Assembly (NCBI RefSeq): GCF_009649785.1
Contig: NZ_WJOK01000013.1
Span: forward strand, 62,001 to 126,000
Direction: 5' to 3'
DNA: 64,000 nt
Source: Agrobacterium tumefaciens
GTDB taxonomy: Bacteria > Pseudomonadota > Alphaproteobacteria > Rhizobiales > Rhizobiaceae
Part shown: positions 53,837 to 63,983 of the stretch, piece by piece
Position numbering within the stretch: the first letter of the stretch is position 1
Layout of the letters: every line of letters begins with the position of its first letter
The notes under the pieces: model-generated
What the model was told of the DNA's origin: nothing
Seen by the model: only the letters and a program-made list of their open reading frames with translations
Databases searched by the model: none
Made by a program: the position numbers and the translations under genes

Positions 53837-53979
53837 CGGAGTTTCCCTTTTGTGAGGTTACTTTTACCCGATGCAAAAGCGATTGCCACCGTTTTTGGAA
53901 ACGGCTGGTGAGGATGTGGTGGATAGAAGCCGGGGCAGGGTAGATCAACAGCTATGGATGCACCGCAGCTCCCCAAACC

Positions 53980-54014
53980 CTCATTCCTGTGACGAGCGCA
54001 GGAACGAGGGCGGA
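53980..54014. repeat. Short palindromic repeat, family C copy 2
   Basis: CCCTCATTCCTGTGACGAGCGCAGGAACGAGGG is a degenerate inverted repeat sharing ATTCCTGTGACNNGCGCAGGAA with the copy at 17534-17566. Confidence 0.65.
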
Positions 54015-54058
54015 GAGAAAGGCGTGAATGATCTCAAGCTTGGCGCTTGATATCACCA

Positions 54059-54391
54059 TCAAATAGAAAAGCTGGTGCCGCAGCCGCAACTTGCGACCGC
54101 GTTCGGGTTCTTGATCTGGAAGGACTGGCCGAGCAGATTGTCGACGAAGTCGATTTCAGAGCCGGCCATATAGACAACCGACAGGCTGTCGATCAGCACC
54201 TTGGCGTCGCCACGCGCAATCACGATGTCGTCATCGGCGGGGTCTTCCGCCAGATCGAACTTGTAGGAGAAGCCCGAGCAGCCGCCGCCTTCCACCGAAA
54301 CGCGCAGAGCCTGCTTGCCCGCATCCGCTGCGACGATCTGGGCGATTCGCTTCGCTGCGGCTTCCGAAAGTGTAATGTCGCTGTTTTCCAT
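54059..54391 (-). CDS. erpA: A-type iron-sulfur cluster insertion protein (ErpA/IscA family)
   Basis: A 110-aa carrier that passes Fe-S clusters to target enzymes. The three ligand cysteines are present: GGGCSGFSY and the C-terminal CGCGTSFS. GAGGAACGAC precedes the ATG. The name erpA is used by many rhizobial annotations; IscA/SufA identity cannot be excluded. Divergent from dgt. Confidence 0.93.
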   Translation of the reverse strand: MENSDITLSEAAAKRIAQIVAADAGKQALRVSVEGGGCSGFSYKFDLAEDPADDDIVIARGDAKVLIDSLSVVYMAGSEIDFVDNLLGQSFQIKNPNAVASCGCGTSFSI

Positions 54392-54620
54392 GTCGTTCCT
54401 CGTGCCGGGGTCAAGAACCGGAGAGCAATAGATTTGTCGCCACCATTATAAACCAGTCAAATAAACGGTCTATAGCGATGTCCGCAACGGCCTTTGCAGC
54501 GATGATGCTTTGCGCCGACCTTTGCGATAGGTATGAAGGGTGGATGAAAAGGTCAATGGTCAAAGGCCATGGACTTCGGGTCAAAGGAAGTCCCGGCCAG
54601 AGAACAGTACAGGTGGATGA

Positions 54621-55838
54621 ATGATTATAGACCAGCGCGCATTGGGTTTCGGAAGTGGCGAGAGGGCGGTTTTCGCCTCTGATCCATGGACCACGCGCGG
54701 GCGTCTTTTTGCCGAGGAGGGGAGCCTGACGCGCTCGGAGTTCCAGCGCGACCGGGACCGCATCGTCCACACCACGGCCTTTCGCCGGCTTAAACACAAG
54801 ACGCAGGTTTTCATCAGCCCTGACGGCGACCATTACCGCACCCGGCTCACCCACACGATTGAGGTTGCGCAGATTGCCCGCGCACTCGCACGTGCTCTGA
54901 AGCTGGACGAGGATCTGGCCGAGGGCGTGGCTCTGGTGCATGATTTCGGCCACACGCCGTTCGGCCATACTGGTGAGGATGCGCTGGATGCGGTGTTGTT
55001 GCCCTATGGCGGCTTCGATCACAACGCGCAGTCGCTGCGCATCGTCACCAAGCTGGAGCGCCGCTACGCCGAATATGACGGCATCAACCTGACATGGGAG
55101 ACGCTGGAGGGGCTGGTGAAGCACAATGGCCCGCTGGTCAATGCCGAGGGCGAGGGCGTGAAGGGCCCGGTTCCGCTGCCCATCCTCGAATATTGCGAGC
55201 TGCAGGATCTGGAAATCGGCAGCTATGCCAGCCTTGAGGCACAGATGGCGGCTATTGCCGACGACATCGCCTATAATACCCATGATATCGATGACGGCCT
55301 GCGTGCCGGTTATCTGAGCTTCGAGATGCTGGAAGAGGTGCCTTTCCTCAGCAAGCTGATGGCTGAGGTACGTGCGAAATATCCCGTGCTCGACAAGGAA
55401 CGCTTCGCCAATGAAATCATGCGCCGCCAGATCACCCATATGGTCGAGGATGTAATCGGGGTCGCGCAGCAGAATCTTTCCCGGCTGAAACCGGAGAGTG
55501 CGGCCGATATCCGCGCCGCTGATTTTACCGTCGCGACTTTCTCGCCGGAAATGGCTGAAACCGACAGGCAGATCAAGAAACTGCTGTTTGCCCATATCTA
55601 CCGGCATCCGGAAATCATGCGCATCCGCGCCGGCGCTACGCAGATCGTTACCGACCTTTTCCACCGTTATATGGAAGTGCCGGCAGAGATGCAGAGTCAC
55701 TACTGGGTGGACAGCATTTCCGGTATGAGCAAGGCCGCAAAAGCCCGCCATGTGGGGGATTATCTGGCCGGTATGACCGACAGTTATGCACTGCGCGCCC
55801 ACCAGCGGCTGTTTGACCACACCCCCGATTTGCGATAG
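54621..55838 (+). CDS. dgt: dGTPase-like HD-domain triphosphohydrolase
   Basis: It hydrolyses deoxynucleoside triphosphates, tuning dNTP pools. The 405-aa protein begins with YNHSST-like conserved region ([20 protein letters not shown]) and has the HD metal site: His of [32 protein letters not shown] and a distant Asp. AGGTGGATGA precedes the ATG. It is followed 76 bp later by argS on the same strand. Confidence 0.95.
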   Translation: MIIDQRALGFGSGERAVFASDPWTTRGRLFAEEGSLTRSEFQRDRDRIVHTTAFRRLKHKTQVFISPDGDHYRTRLTHTIEVAQIARALARALKLDEDLAEGVALVHDFGHTPFGHTGEDALDAVLLPYGGFDHNAQSLRIVTKLERRYAEYDGINLTWETLEGLVKHNGPLVNAEGEGVKGPVPLPILEYCELQDLEIGSYASLEAQMAAIADDIAYNTHDIDDGLRAGYLSFEMLEEVPFLSKLMAEVRAKYPVLDKERFANEIMRRQITHMVEDVIGVAQQNLSRLKPESAADIRAADFTVATFSPEMAETDRQIKKLLFAHIYRHPEIMRIRAGATQIVTDLFHRYMEVPAEMQSHYWVDSISGMSKAAKARHVGDYLAGMTDSYALRAHQRLFDHTPDLR

Positions 55839-55914
55839 GGCAGCGGGCGATCGCGAAGCCAACCCGGTTATGATGGCCGGACATGAACAGAAGCCCTTCG
55901 CGCAGGTTGGAACG

Positions 55915-57672
55915 ATGAACATTTTTGCCGATTTCGATACCAGGATCAAAAACGCGCTCGAGACTCTCGATCTCGTGAAAGAGAACCGCGAAAAGGTCGA
56001 TTTCAGTCGAATTACGGTCGAATCCCCGCGCGATCTCAGCCATGGCGATGTCGCAACCAATGCCGCTATGGTTTTGGCGAAGCCGCTCGGCACCAATCCG
56101 CGGGCGCTGGCCGAACTCATCGTGCCAGCACTTCAGGCCGATGGCGATGTCGATAGCGTCAACGTCGCCGGTCCCGGCTTCATCAATCTCAAGGTCTCTG
56201 TCGGTTACTGGCAGCGTCTTCTTGCCGACATGATCGGGCAGGGCATCGATTTCGGCCGCTCGAAGATCGGCGCGGGCCAGAAGATCAACGTCGAATATGT
56301 CTCCGCCAACCCCACCGGTCCTATGCATGTCGGCCATTGCCGTGGTGCTGTCGTGGGTGACACGCTGGCGAACCTGCTCGCCTTCGCCGGTTATGGCGTG
56401 ACCAAGGAATATTACATCAACGACGCCGGCTCGCAGATCGACGTGCTCGCGCGTTCGGTCTTCCTGCGTTACCGCGAGGCGCTTGGCGAAGATATCGGCG
56501 CCATTCCGTCGGGCTTCTACCCCGGTGACTATCTCGTTCCAGTCGGCCAGGCGCTGGCGGATGAATATGGCATCAAGCTGCGCGCCATGCCCGAGGAAAA
56601 GTGGCTACCTATCGTCAAGGACAAGGCGATCGCCGCAATGATGGTGATGATCCGTGAGGATCTGGAGACGCTGAACGTCAAGCACGACGTGTTCTTCTCG
56701 GAGCGCACGCTGCATGAGGGCAATGGCGGACCCATTCTCTCGGCCATCAACGATCTCACCTTCAAGGGCCACGTCTACAAGGGCACCCTGCCGCCGCCGA
56801 AGGGCGAGTTGCCGGAAGACTGGGAAGACCGCGAGCAGACGCTGTTCCGGTCCACCGAGGTGGGCGACGACATGGACCGCGCGCTGATGAAGTCGGACGG
56901 TTCCTACACCTATTTTGCCGCCGACGTTGCCTATTTCAAGAACAAGTTCGATCGCGGTTTTTCCGAGATGATCTATGTGCTCGGCGCCGACCACGGCGGC
57001 TATGTGAAGCGGCTTGAAGCGGTTGCGCGCGCCGTCTCGGAAGGCAAGTCGAAGCTGACGGTTCTTCTGTGCCAGCTCGTGAAGCTGTATCGCGATGGCG
57101 AGCCGGTGAAGATGTCGAAACGCTCAGGCGATTTCGTCACGCTGCGCGATGTGGTGGACGAAGTAGGTCGCGATCCCGTGCGATTCATGATGCTCTATCG
57201 GAAGAATTCCGAGCCGCTGGACTTCGATTTTGCGAAAGTGACCGAACAATCGAAGGATAATCCGGTCTTTTACGTGCAATATGCGCATGCCCGTTGCATG
57301 TCCATCTTCCGCCAGGCGCAGGAAGCGTTTCCGGGTCTTGCGCTCTCGCAGGACGACATGTCGTCTTCCGTTGCTTTGATTAGCGATATCAACGAGTTGC
57401 AGCTGGTTGCAAAGCTTGCTGAGTACCCGCGCCTGATCGAATCCGCAGCCCTTGCACACGAGCCGCACAGGCTTGCTTTTTACCTCTATGATCTCGCCAG
57501 TTCCTTCCATGGACACTGGAACAAAGGTAAAGACCATCAGGAATTACGTTTTATTAACGATAAAAACCGAGAATTGAGCATTGCCAGACTCGGGCTGGTG
57601 AATGCTGTCGCGAATGTTTTGAAGTCTGGTCTTACGCTTTTAGGAGCGGACGCGCCTGACGAGATGCGATAA
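55915..57672 (+). CDS. argS: Arginyl-tRNA synthetase ArgS
   Basis: Class I synthetase charging tRNA-Arg. 585 aa: the N-terminal additional domain (about 1-115), catalytic domain with [18 protein letters not shown] (HIGH-like HVGH), [11 protein letters not shown] (KMSKS-like), and the C-terminal helical anticodon domain. The ATG at 55915 has AGGTTGGAAC upstream. Next gene encodes the SPOR protein, 66 bp further. Confidence 0.98.
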   Translation: MNIFADFDTRIKNALETLDLVKENREKVDFSRITVESPRDLSHGDVATNAAMVLAKPLGTNPRALAELIVPALQADGDVDSVNVAGPGFINLKVSVGYWQRLLADMIGQGIDFGRSKIGAGQKINVEYVSANPTGPMHVGHCRGAVVGDTLANLLAFAGYGVTKEYYINDAGSQIDVLARSVFLRYREALGEDIGAIPSGFYPGDYLVPVGQALADEYGIKLRAMPEEKWLPIVKDKAIAAMMVMIREDLETLNVKHDVFFSERTLHEGNGGPILSAINDLTFKGHVYKGTLPPPKGELPEDWEDREQTLFRSTEVGDDMDRALMKSDGSYTYFAADVAYFKNKFDRGFSEMIYVLGADHGGYVKRLEAVARAVSEGKSKLTVLLCQLVKLYRDGEPVKMSKRSGDFVTLRDVVDEVGRDPVRFMMLYRKNSEPLDFDFAKVTEQSKDNPVFYVQYAHARCMSIFRQAQEAFPGLALSQDDMSSSVALISDINELQLVAKLAEYPRLIESAALAHEPHRLAFYLYDLASSFHGHWNKGKDHQELRFINDKNRELSIARLGLVNAVANVLKSGLTLLGADAPDEMR

Positions 57673-57738
57673 CATATCACCATTATTTGCTCACAATACG
57701 CTGGCAAGAGCTGCAATGCGTAGATGGTGGAACACGTA

Positions 57739-60700
57739 ATGGTCGAAAAAAATGTCGCGTATAACCGGGACGCCCGGTCTGAAGGGTTCGCTGACAACGA
57801 TCCTCTGGCAGAACTGGCGCGTATCGTCGGTTTCGATGAGCGTCCTTCGCATGCGGGTTCCGAAGCTGCGCCACGCGCCGGCTCTGCGGCAACCCGCCGC
57901 GAACCCGAATTCAATCTCGAAGACGAGCTGCTTCGAGAGTTCGAGGTTTACGATGCGCCGCATGCCGATCCGGTCGTTCTTGACCCGGCAAACGATGTGC
58001 GTGCGGGCATCCACCCCAGCGACTTCATGCAGCGCGTCGAATCGGTTTTCGCCCGGCGCGAGCCTGAGCTTGCGCCAGCGGACGAACCCGTGTTCGAGGC
58101 AAGCCCCGCACCCGAAGTGAGCCAGGAGCCACTTCCCGAGGCCGATCAGGCCTACATTCACAATTACGTCGAGACGTCGACGCAGGACATCCGCGCGGAT
58201 TTCCGTGACGATGCCGGTGCGGTTGCCGAGGTTTTCGATGTGCATTCGCGCCAGTCGCGCCCTGCCGAGCCGGTGGTTTACCAGCAGGCTGCATGGGAAG
58301 AGCCGCAGGCTGTCGAGCCGGCTCAAAGCACCTGGCACGCCATGCCTGAGCTTCCGGCCGATGTTTCGAGCAATATTGCGCATTCCGATCAGAGCCATGC
58401 GCCTGAGCCGCAGTCTTTCGATCTTGCCGATGAGGTAGAGATCGCCGTCGCCGAAGCGCCGGCGCCGATTTCCGTGCGTCCGCCTTTGCATGGTGGCCGT
58501 TCTTCGCTGGAATTTTCCAGCCTGCGTCTGCCGCTTGCCAATTTCGGCGCGCGCCGCGATGTTGCGGCAGGTGATCCCAAGCGGATCGAGCCGAGGGCCG
58601 AAGCGCTGCCTGCAGCCCGGATCGAGCCACAGGCCGAACCAGTTCCGGCGCCTGAGCCCGTCTTCGTTCAGGCGGAAGAAACTGCACCTACCTTTGCTCC
58701 TTCGGTTGCAGAGAAGCCGGTTGAAACAAATCTTTCGCCGATGGACGAGCTGATCTACGGCGTTGCGAAATATTCCATTCCCGGACGCGGCGAAGAGCCT
58801 GTCGTTCAGGATGCCCCCATCGCACAGGCTGCGCCTATCGTTCCGGCTGCAAGAGTGGAGCCGCCTTTGGTTGCCACGGCGCCGGTTGCCGCAGCCCCTG
58901 TAAAAGCAGCCCCGGTCGTAGCAGCGCCGCCCGTTCAGGAGCCGGACTTTGGGGATTTCGCAGGTTTCAACGACGATGATTTCGAGCTTGCGCTTGATGA
59001 TCTCGATCTTGACCTCGACCTTTCCGAAATCGCTGCAGCGGAAGTCGCACCTGCGCCTGTGCCGCAGCCCGTTCGCCAGCAGCCGGTCGCTCCGGTAGCG
59101 GTTGCTGCCGCCGCGCCGCAGCCGGTGCGGGAACAGCCAGCACCTCAGCCGCGCCCGGCCCCGGTTGCTGCAATTCCGGTAGCCGCGCCTCCGGTTCAGC
59201 CGCGTCCGGTCGCAGCCGCACCGCAGCCGGTTGCACCACAAACGCTTGAAAGCCTGCCTTTCGATCCCTCGCAGATCGGTGAGACGGAAGAACATCCGGA
59301 AAATATTACCGAGATGGACGTGCCGGAATTGCCGGTCGGCGTTTTCGAACCCAAGCCTGTCGCCCGTCGTCACGAAGAAGACCTCGATATCGACACCGAG
59401 CTCGCAACGCTGTTTGCCCCGGCGGTTGCCGGTGGTCTTGACCGTCACAAACATGCGGAAAACCGGGCTGCTGCCCCGCAGGCGCGTCCTCAGGCACAGG
59501 GTCCGGAGGAGGTCGACGAATTTGAGCGGGCGCTGGAAGAAGATTTCCGCCGCTCTATGCAGGAGGCTGCTGCCTCGCGTGGCAATGCGCCGCGCGATGC
59601 CGAGAATACCTATGTCGACCATCAGCCGGCCTATCGCGAAGAAGAACGCGGCGGTCGCCGCTGGATCATGCCGGTTGCCGCAGCAATCGGTCTGGTGCTT
59701 GTCGGTGGTGGTGTTTACGCGCTGATGTCGGGCGGTTCGTCCGGAGCGGGCTCCAATGGCGCGCCGGTCATCATTTCCGCCGATAACGACCCGATGAAGG
59801 TGGTGCCGGAAAATCCGGGTGGCCGCGTCGTGCCCAACCAGGACAAGGCGGTTTACGACCGCGTGGCCGGTGGTAGCGCTGCCGATCCGAAGCAACCGGC
59901 GCTGATCTCCAGCAACGAAAAGCCTGTCGATGTGGTCCAGCGTACGCTGATACCCGAACAGCTGCCGCTGGAAGGTGAAAACGACGCGGACATGGAAGCC
60001 ACCGGCACGCCGGTTGGCGAGACTGAAGATCCGCGCCTGCTTTCGCCGGAAGAAAAGGCCAGCCAGAACGAAGGTGCCGGTGCGACGGGCGTTTCGCCGC
60101 GCAAGGTCCGCACCATGATCGTCAAGCCTGATGGTACGCTGGTTGCACAGGAAGTCGATGCGCCTGCTGCCCAGCCACCGAAGGCCGACAAGGTCGCGGA
60201 GCTTGCTGCACCGCAGGCAGCCAAGCCGGGTGAGGGCGCTCCCGCCGTCATCGCCGCTTCGCGTGTTCCGGTTGCGCCTGAACACCCGCAGGCCAATACG
60301 CCAGCCGCTTCCTCCACACCGGCCTCGCAGTCGGCTGCGCCCGTTCCTTCGGCGCGTCCGTCTGCACAGCCTTCCAATGTGGTGGCAACGGTGACCAATC
60401 AGGGCAACGTCCGTCCTGCTGCAACTGCTCCGGCCCAGCCGCAGGCTGCACAGCAGCAGACAGCCGCCGCCATGCCCGCAGCAACGAGCGCGCCGTCTTC
60501 GGGTGGTTATTACATCCAGATCGCGTCCCTGCCGAGCCAGGCGGAGGCCCAGAAGTCCTACCAGAACATGTCGGCCAAGTTCGGTTCGGTCATTTCTGGT
60601 CGGGGCGTCGACATCAAGGCCGCTGAGATCGCCGGCAAGGGCACGTTCTACCGCGTCCGCATCCCGGCGGGGGACAAGAACGAAGCCGTGGCGCTGTGCG

Positions 60701-60744
60701 AAAAGTTCCGCGCAGCTGGCGGCAGCTGCCTGGTGGCGCGCTGA
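57739..60744 (+). CDS. Large SPOR-domain membrane protein
   Basis: About 1001 aa. Residues 1-640 are acidic, Ala/Pro-rich and without folded-domain signatures (many VAAAPQPV-type segments), so this long part is disordered and cytoplasmic. One membrane helix (WIMPVAAAIGLVLVGGGVYAL, about 644-665) is followed by a periplasmic linker and a C-terminal SPOR domain (GGYYIQIASLPSQAEAQKSY to CLVAR, about 922-1001), which binds denuded peptidoglycan at the septum. A role in division is expected. The start ATG 57739 resembles those of relatives; 57724 is an alternative. Confidence 0.9.
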   Translation: MVEKNVAYNRDARSEGFADNDPLAELARIVGFDERPSHAGSEAAPRAGSAATRREPEFNLEDELLREFEVYDAPHADPVVLDPANDVRAGIHPSDFMQRVESVFARREPELAPADEPVFEASPAPEVSQEPLPEADQAYIHNYVETSTQDIRADFRDDAGAVAEVFDVHSRQSRPAEPVVYQQAAWEEPQAVEPAQSTWHAMPELPADVSSNIAHSDQSHAPEPQSFDLADEVEIAVAEAPAPISVRPPLHGGRSSLEFSSLRLPLANFGARRDVAAGDPKRIEPRAEALPAARIEPQAEPVPAPEPVFVQAEETAPTFAPSVAEKPVETNLSPMDELIYGVAKYSIPGRGEEPVVQDAPIAQAAPIVPAARVEPPLVATAPVAAAPVKAAPVVAAPPVQEPDFGDFAGFNDDDFELALDDLDLDLDLSEIAAAEVAPAPVPQPVRQQPVAPVAVAAAAPQPVREQPAPQPRPAPVAAIPVAAPPVQPRPVAAAPQPVAPQTLESLPFDPSQIGETEEHPENITEMDVPELPVGVFEPKPVARRHEEDLDIDTELATLFAPAVAGGLDRHKHAENRAAAPQARPQAQGPEEVDEFERALEEDFRRSMQEAAASRGNAPRDAENTYVDHQPAYREEERGGRRWIMPVAAAIGLVLVGGGVYALMSGGSSGAGSNGAPVIISADNDPMKVVPENPGGRVVPNQDKAVYDRVAGGSAADPKQPALISSNEKPVDVVQRTLIPEQLPLEGENDADMEATGTPVGETEDPRLLSPEEKASQNEGAGATGVSPRKVRTMIVKPDGTLVAQEVDAPAAQPPKADKVAELAAPQAAKPGEGAPAVIAASRVPVAPEHPQANTPAASSTPASQSAAPVPSARPSAQPSNVVATVTNQGNVRPAATAPAQPQAAQQQTAAAMPAATSAPSSGGYYIQIASLPSQAEAQKSYQNMSAKFGSVISGRGVDIKAAEIAGKGTFYRVRIPAGDKNEAVALCEKFRAAGGSCLVAR

Positions 60745-60826
60745 TCGCGGCTGATCCGGTTGAGTGAAGATTGGGGCTGCCGTCTAAGGCAGCCCTCGCA
60801 GTGGGGAAAGGCTTTCCTCACATTCG

Positions 60827-60915
60827 ACGTCATCCTCGGCCCCGTGGCGAGGATCTGCCAACGTTTCGCCAACCGTTCGGTTGCAGATGCTCGGGAAAGG
60901 CCCGAGCATGACGGC
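60827..60915. repeat. Intergenic mosaic repeat, family A copy 2
   Basis: CGTCATCCTCGGCCCCGTGGC, GAGGATCTGCCAACG, GGTTGCAGATGCTCGGGAAAG and GGCCCGAGCATGACGG occur in this order, closely matching 28160-28252. It occupies the space between the SPOR and nagZ genes. Confidence 0.82.
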
Positions 60916-60986
60916 GGAGGGGTTGTCGACTTATCCCCGACGCCTTGCGGTATAAGGCCATTTCCCCATTCTGTGAGCGTGACATC

Positions 60987-62003
60987 ATGACCGATTGCAA
61001 AGCTATGATCCTCGGATGCGGCGGGCTTACGCTTTCCGCTGACGAGATTGCCCTTTACCGCAATGAGCGGCCCTGGGGTTTCATCCTGTTCGGGCGCAAT
61101 ATCGGTGATGCGCAACAGATTACCGATCTCGTCGCCTCAATGCGCGATGCCGTCGCGCGGCCGGATGCGCCGGTTCTGATCGATCAGGAAGGCGGGCGCG
61201 TTCAGCGCATCAAGCCGCCGCTTTTGCAAGCCTATCCGAATGCCCGCATTCTTGGCGAGATATACGAGCGTGACCGCGAGGAAGGCCTGCGCGCGGCGTG
61301 GTTGATGTCGCGTCTGCATGCCTTCGATCTCATGAAATTCGGCATCAATATCGACTGCCTGCCGGTGCTCGACGTGCCGGTGGAAGGCGCCAGTAACGTC
61401 ATTGGCAACCGGGCCTATGGCTACAGCCCGACCATGGTGGCGGAGATGGGGCAGGCGGCGGCTGACGGTCTCAAGGCGGGCGGCATGTTGCCTGTCATGA
61501 AACACATGCCGGGCCACGGTCGCGGCATGGTGGATTCGCACCATGAATTGCCTGTTGTCGATGTGCCGCTGGACGAGCTGGACGCCCATGATTTTGTGCC
61601 ATTCCGCGCGCTGAACCGTGAATTGATGGCGATGAGCGCGCATCTGGTGTTCAATGCCGTCGATCGGGAGCGTCCGGCAACGACCTCGCCAAAGGTGATC
61701 GAGGAGATCATTCGTGGGCGAATCGGCTTTGACGGTCTGTTGATGTCCGACGACAGTTCCATGAATGCGCTGAAGGGCACGCTTGGCCAGCGTGCCGCGA
61801 ATATTGTTGCGGGTGGCTGCGATATAGTCTTGCATTGCAACGGCGTGATGGGTGAAATGCTTGAGGTCGTGAAGGAGGTTCCCGTTCTTTCCGGCCGTTC
61901 GCTGGAGCGGGTGCGGGCCGTGGAAGCGGGTTTTCCCGCCACTGATGCCTCCGACGAAGCTGAACTGAGAGCCGAATTCAACGCCATGTGGGCCGTTTCC
62001 TGA
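60987..62003 (+). CDS. nagZ: Beta-N-acetylhexosaminidase NagZ
   Basis: A glycoside hydrolase family 3 enzyme that removes N-acetylglucosamine from anhydromuropeptides during wall recycling. 338 aa. The NagZ signature KHMPGHGRGMVDSHHELPVV supplies the His of the Asp-His dyad; the nucleophile Asp lies in LLMSDDSSMNAL. The N-terminus has WGFILFGRNIGD and LIDQEGGRVQRI. The ATG at 60987 is in the position of family starts. Confidence 0.95.
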   Translation: MTDCKAMILGCGGLTLSADEIALYRNERPWGFILFGRNIGDAQQITDLVASMRDAVARPDAPVLIDQEGGRVQRIKPPLLQAYPNARILGEIYERDREEGLRAAWLMSRLHAFDLMKFGINIDCLPVLDVPVEGASNVIGNRAYGYSPTMVAEMGQAAADGLKAGGMLPVMKHMPGHGRGMVDSHHELPVVDVPLDELDAHDFVPFRALNRELMAMSAHLVFNAVDRERPATTSPKVIEEIIRGRIGFDGLLMSDDSSMNALKGTLGQRAANIVAGGCDIVLHCNGVMGEMLEVVKEVPVLSGRSLERVRAVEAGFPATDASDEAELRAEFNAMWAVS

Positions 62004-62061
62004 CAATCGGGCGGCGGCCCGGTACTCGGGACGACAGGCCGGACGCCCGGCGGATGGAACA

Positions 62062-62910
62062 ATGGCAGCAGACAAGTCTCGCACTTCAACGCCTATGGAC
62101 AAGCTCTGGCAGGATGTGACGCCGGAGCGGTTGACGGGCGAGGCCGGGCTGGTGATCGATGTCGCGGGTTTCGAAGGCCCGCTCGATCTGTTGCTACACC
62201 TTGCTCGCACGCAGAAGGTCGATCTTTCGCGCATTTCGGTGCTGGCGCTTGCCGAGCAATATCTGCAATTCGTGGAAACAGCCCGCCGCGTGCGCATCGA
62301 GCTTGCTGCCGACTATCTGGTGATGGCGGCCTGGCTTGCCTTCCTCAAGTCCAAGCTTCTCATTCCGCAGCAGGCGAAGGATGACGGCCCCTCCGGCGAA
62401 GAAATGGCCGCGACGCTGGCCTTCCGGCTGAAGCGTCTGGAGGCGATGCGGGAGGCGGCTGAACGCCTCGTCAACCGCGCCCAGCTTGGCCGCGATATTT
62501 TCGCCCGTGGCGCGCCGGAGCATATTCCGCATATCAACCGCTCGGCTTACGAGGCGAACCTCTACGATCTCCTGAGTGCGTATGCCAATCTGCGGCAAAG
62601 GCAGGCCATCACCCAGGTCACGATTGAAAAGCGGCAGGTCTGGTCGCTTGTGGAAGCCCGGGAACTTCTGACCAGTCTGCTCGGGGATGTCGGCGAGTGG
62701 ACGGTGCTCGACCAATATCTGCTGCAATATGTGCCTGACCCCGCGATGCGCGTGACGGCAATCGCCAGCGCTTTCGCCGCCTCGCTGGAGCTCGTGCGCG
62801 AGGGATCGCTGCAAATCCGGCAGGAGGGCGCGTTCCAGCCCATCTATATGCGCAGGAGCGAGCGAGATGACCGCGCGCCGAATGCGGAAAGGACTGATAA
62901 TGACGCATGA
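62062..62910 (+). CDS. scpA: Chromosome segregation/condensation protein ScpA
   Basis: The kleisin subunit of the SMC-ScpAB condensin. 282 aa with the N-terminal FEGPLDLLLHLARTQKVDLSRISV motif and a C-terminal winged-helix part (VEARELLTSLLGDVGEWTVL). The gene overlaps scpB by 11 bases, so the two are translationally coupled. nagZ, 58 bp upstream on the same strand, is probably in the same operon, an arrangement common in alphaproteobacteria. Confidence 0.96.
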   Translation: MAADKSRTSTPMDKLWQDVTPERLTGEAGLVIDVAGFEGPLDLLLHLARTQKVDLSRISVLALAEQYLQFVETARRVRIELAADYLVMAAWLAFLKSKLLIPQQAKDDGPSGEEMAATLAFRLKRLEAMREAAERLVNRAQLGRDIFARGAPEHIPHINRSAYEANLYDLLSAYANLRQRQAITQVTIEKRQVWSLVEARELLTSLLGDVGEWTVLDQYLLQYVPDPAMRVTAIASAFAASLELVREGSLQIRQEGAFQPIYMRRSERDDRAPNAERTDNDA

Positions 62911-63646
62911 CGACGAGACCGGCGAAGCCGCCATCGTGGCAGATGGGGCGGCGGATGTGGTTGGGGCCGAGCCCGCGGTATTTTCCGAGCGTCAGCTGAA
63001 GGAAGCCGAGCGCATTGCCGAGGCGCTGGTCTTTGCCTCGGCCGAACCGGTTTCAGTTGCCTTCATTGCCGAGCGGCTGCCGCGCGGCATGGATGTCGTT
63101 GCCATACTCCACGGGCTGAAGGCCGCTTATGGCGAGCGGGGTGTCAATCTGGTGCAGGTGGGCGGGCAATGGGCGTTCCGCACGGCCGGCGATCTCTCCT
63201 TCGTCGTCCATTCTGAGGAAAAGGAACCTAAGAAGCTATCGCGTGCGGCGCTGGAGGTTCTGGCGATTGTGGCGTATCATCAGCCGGTGACACGCGCCGA
63301 AATCGAGGAAATCCGTGGCGTGCAAACCTCACGCGGTACCCTCGATGTGCTGATGGAAGCGGGTTGGGTGCGTTTCAGGGGCCGCAGGCGCACGCCGGGC
63401 AGGCCGGTGACGATCGGCACCACGGTGGAGTTTCTCGACCATTTCGGCCTTGAGGAATTGCGGGACTTGCCGGGCCTTGAGGAACTGAAGGGTGCGGGCC
63501 TGCTTTCGGGCCGTATTCCTTCCAATTTCGGCGTGCCTTTGCCGATGATGAGCGACGAATTGCGCGAAGACGAAGACCCGATCACGCAGCTCGATCTGGA
63601 AGAGTTGGGCCTGCTTGCACCTGGTGGCGGCGATGGCGACGATTGA
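62900..63646 (+). CDS. scpB: Segregation and condensation protein ScpB
   Basis: The winged-helix partner of ScpA in the SMC complex. 248 aa with the ScpB core LSRAALEVLAIVAYHQPVTRAEIEEIRG and GVQTSRGTLDVLMEAGW, and an acidic C-terminal tail (EDEDPITQLDLEELGLL). GGAAAGGACTGATA precedes the ATG within scpA. Confidence 0.96.
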   Translation: MTHDDETGEAAIVADGAADVVGAEPAVFSERQLKEAERIAEALVFASAEPVSVAFIAERLPRGMDVVAILHGLKAAYGERGVNLVQVGGQWAFRTAGDLSFVVHSEEKEPKKLSRAALEVLAIVAYHQPVTRAEIEEIRGVQTSRGTLDVLMEAGWVRFRGRRRTPGRPVTIGTTVEFLDHFGLEELRDLPGLEELKGAGLLSGRIPSNFGVPLPMMSDELREDEDPITQLDLEELGLLAPGGGDGDD

Positions 63647-63776
63647 TATCGTCTTCATGCGGATGACAAGGCACGAAAACTTTATGCCCACAGCCTGTTG
63701 AAGCAACGATTTGTTGTTTGAAAAAGCCTTTCAAACGTCTTACATCGTCTGAAAGCGAAATTCAGGAGTTTCAGTT

Positions 63777-63983
63777 ATGGGTTCTTTTAGTGTGTGGCAT
63801 TGGCTGATCGTGCTGGTGATCGTTCTCGTTCTCTTCGGACGCGGAAAGATCCCGGAACTGATGGGCGATGTCGCCAAGGGCATCAAGAGCTTCAAGAAGG
63901 GCATGGCTGACGAAGATCAGACTCCGCCGCCGGCCGATGTCAACGCGAAGACTGTTGACCACAAGGCTGACGAGATCAAGTAA
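63777..63983 (+). CDS. tatA: Sec-independent translocase component TatA
   Basis: A 68-aa pore-forming subunit of the twin-arginine export system: one N-terminal membrane helix ([20 protein letters not shown], with the FGRGKIPEL hinge), an amphipathic helix ([13 protein letters not shown]) and a polar tail. CAGGAGTTTCAGTT precedes the ATG. tatB and tatC are expected just past the right edge. Confidence 0.96.
   Translation: MGSFSVWHWLIVLVIVLVLFGRGKIPELMGDVAKGIKSFKKGMADEDQTPPPADVNAKTVDHKADEIK

Noticed and set aside
54411-56120. Open frame of 569 codons on the minus strand
   Set aside because: Antisense to dgt and the start of argS; no protein-like features.
57691-60285. Open frame of 864 codons on the minus strand, rich in Arg and Gly
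   Set aside because: Antisense to the Ala/Pro-rich part of the SPOR protein; the composition simply mirrors GC-rich repeats.
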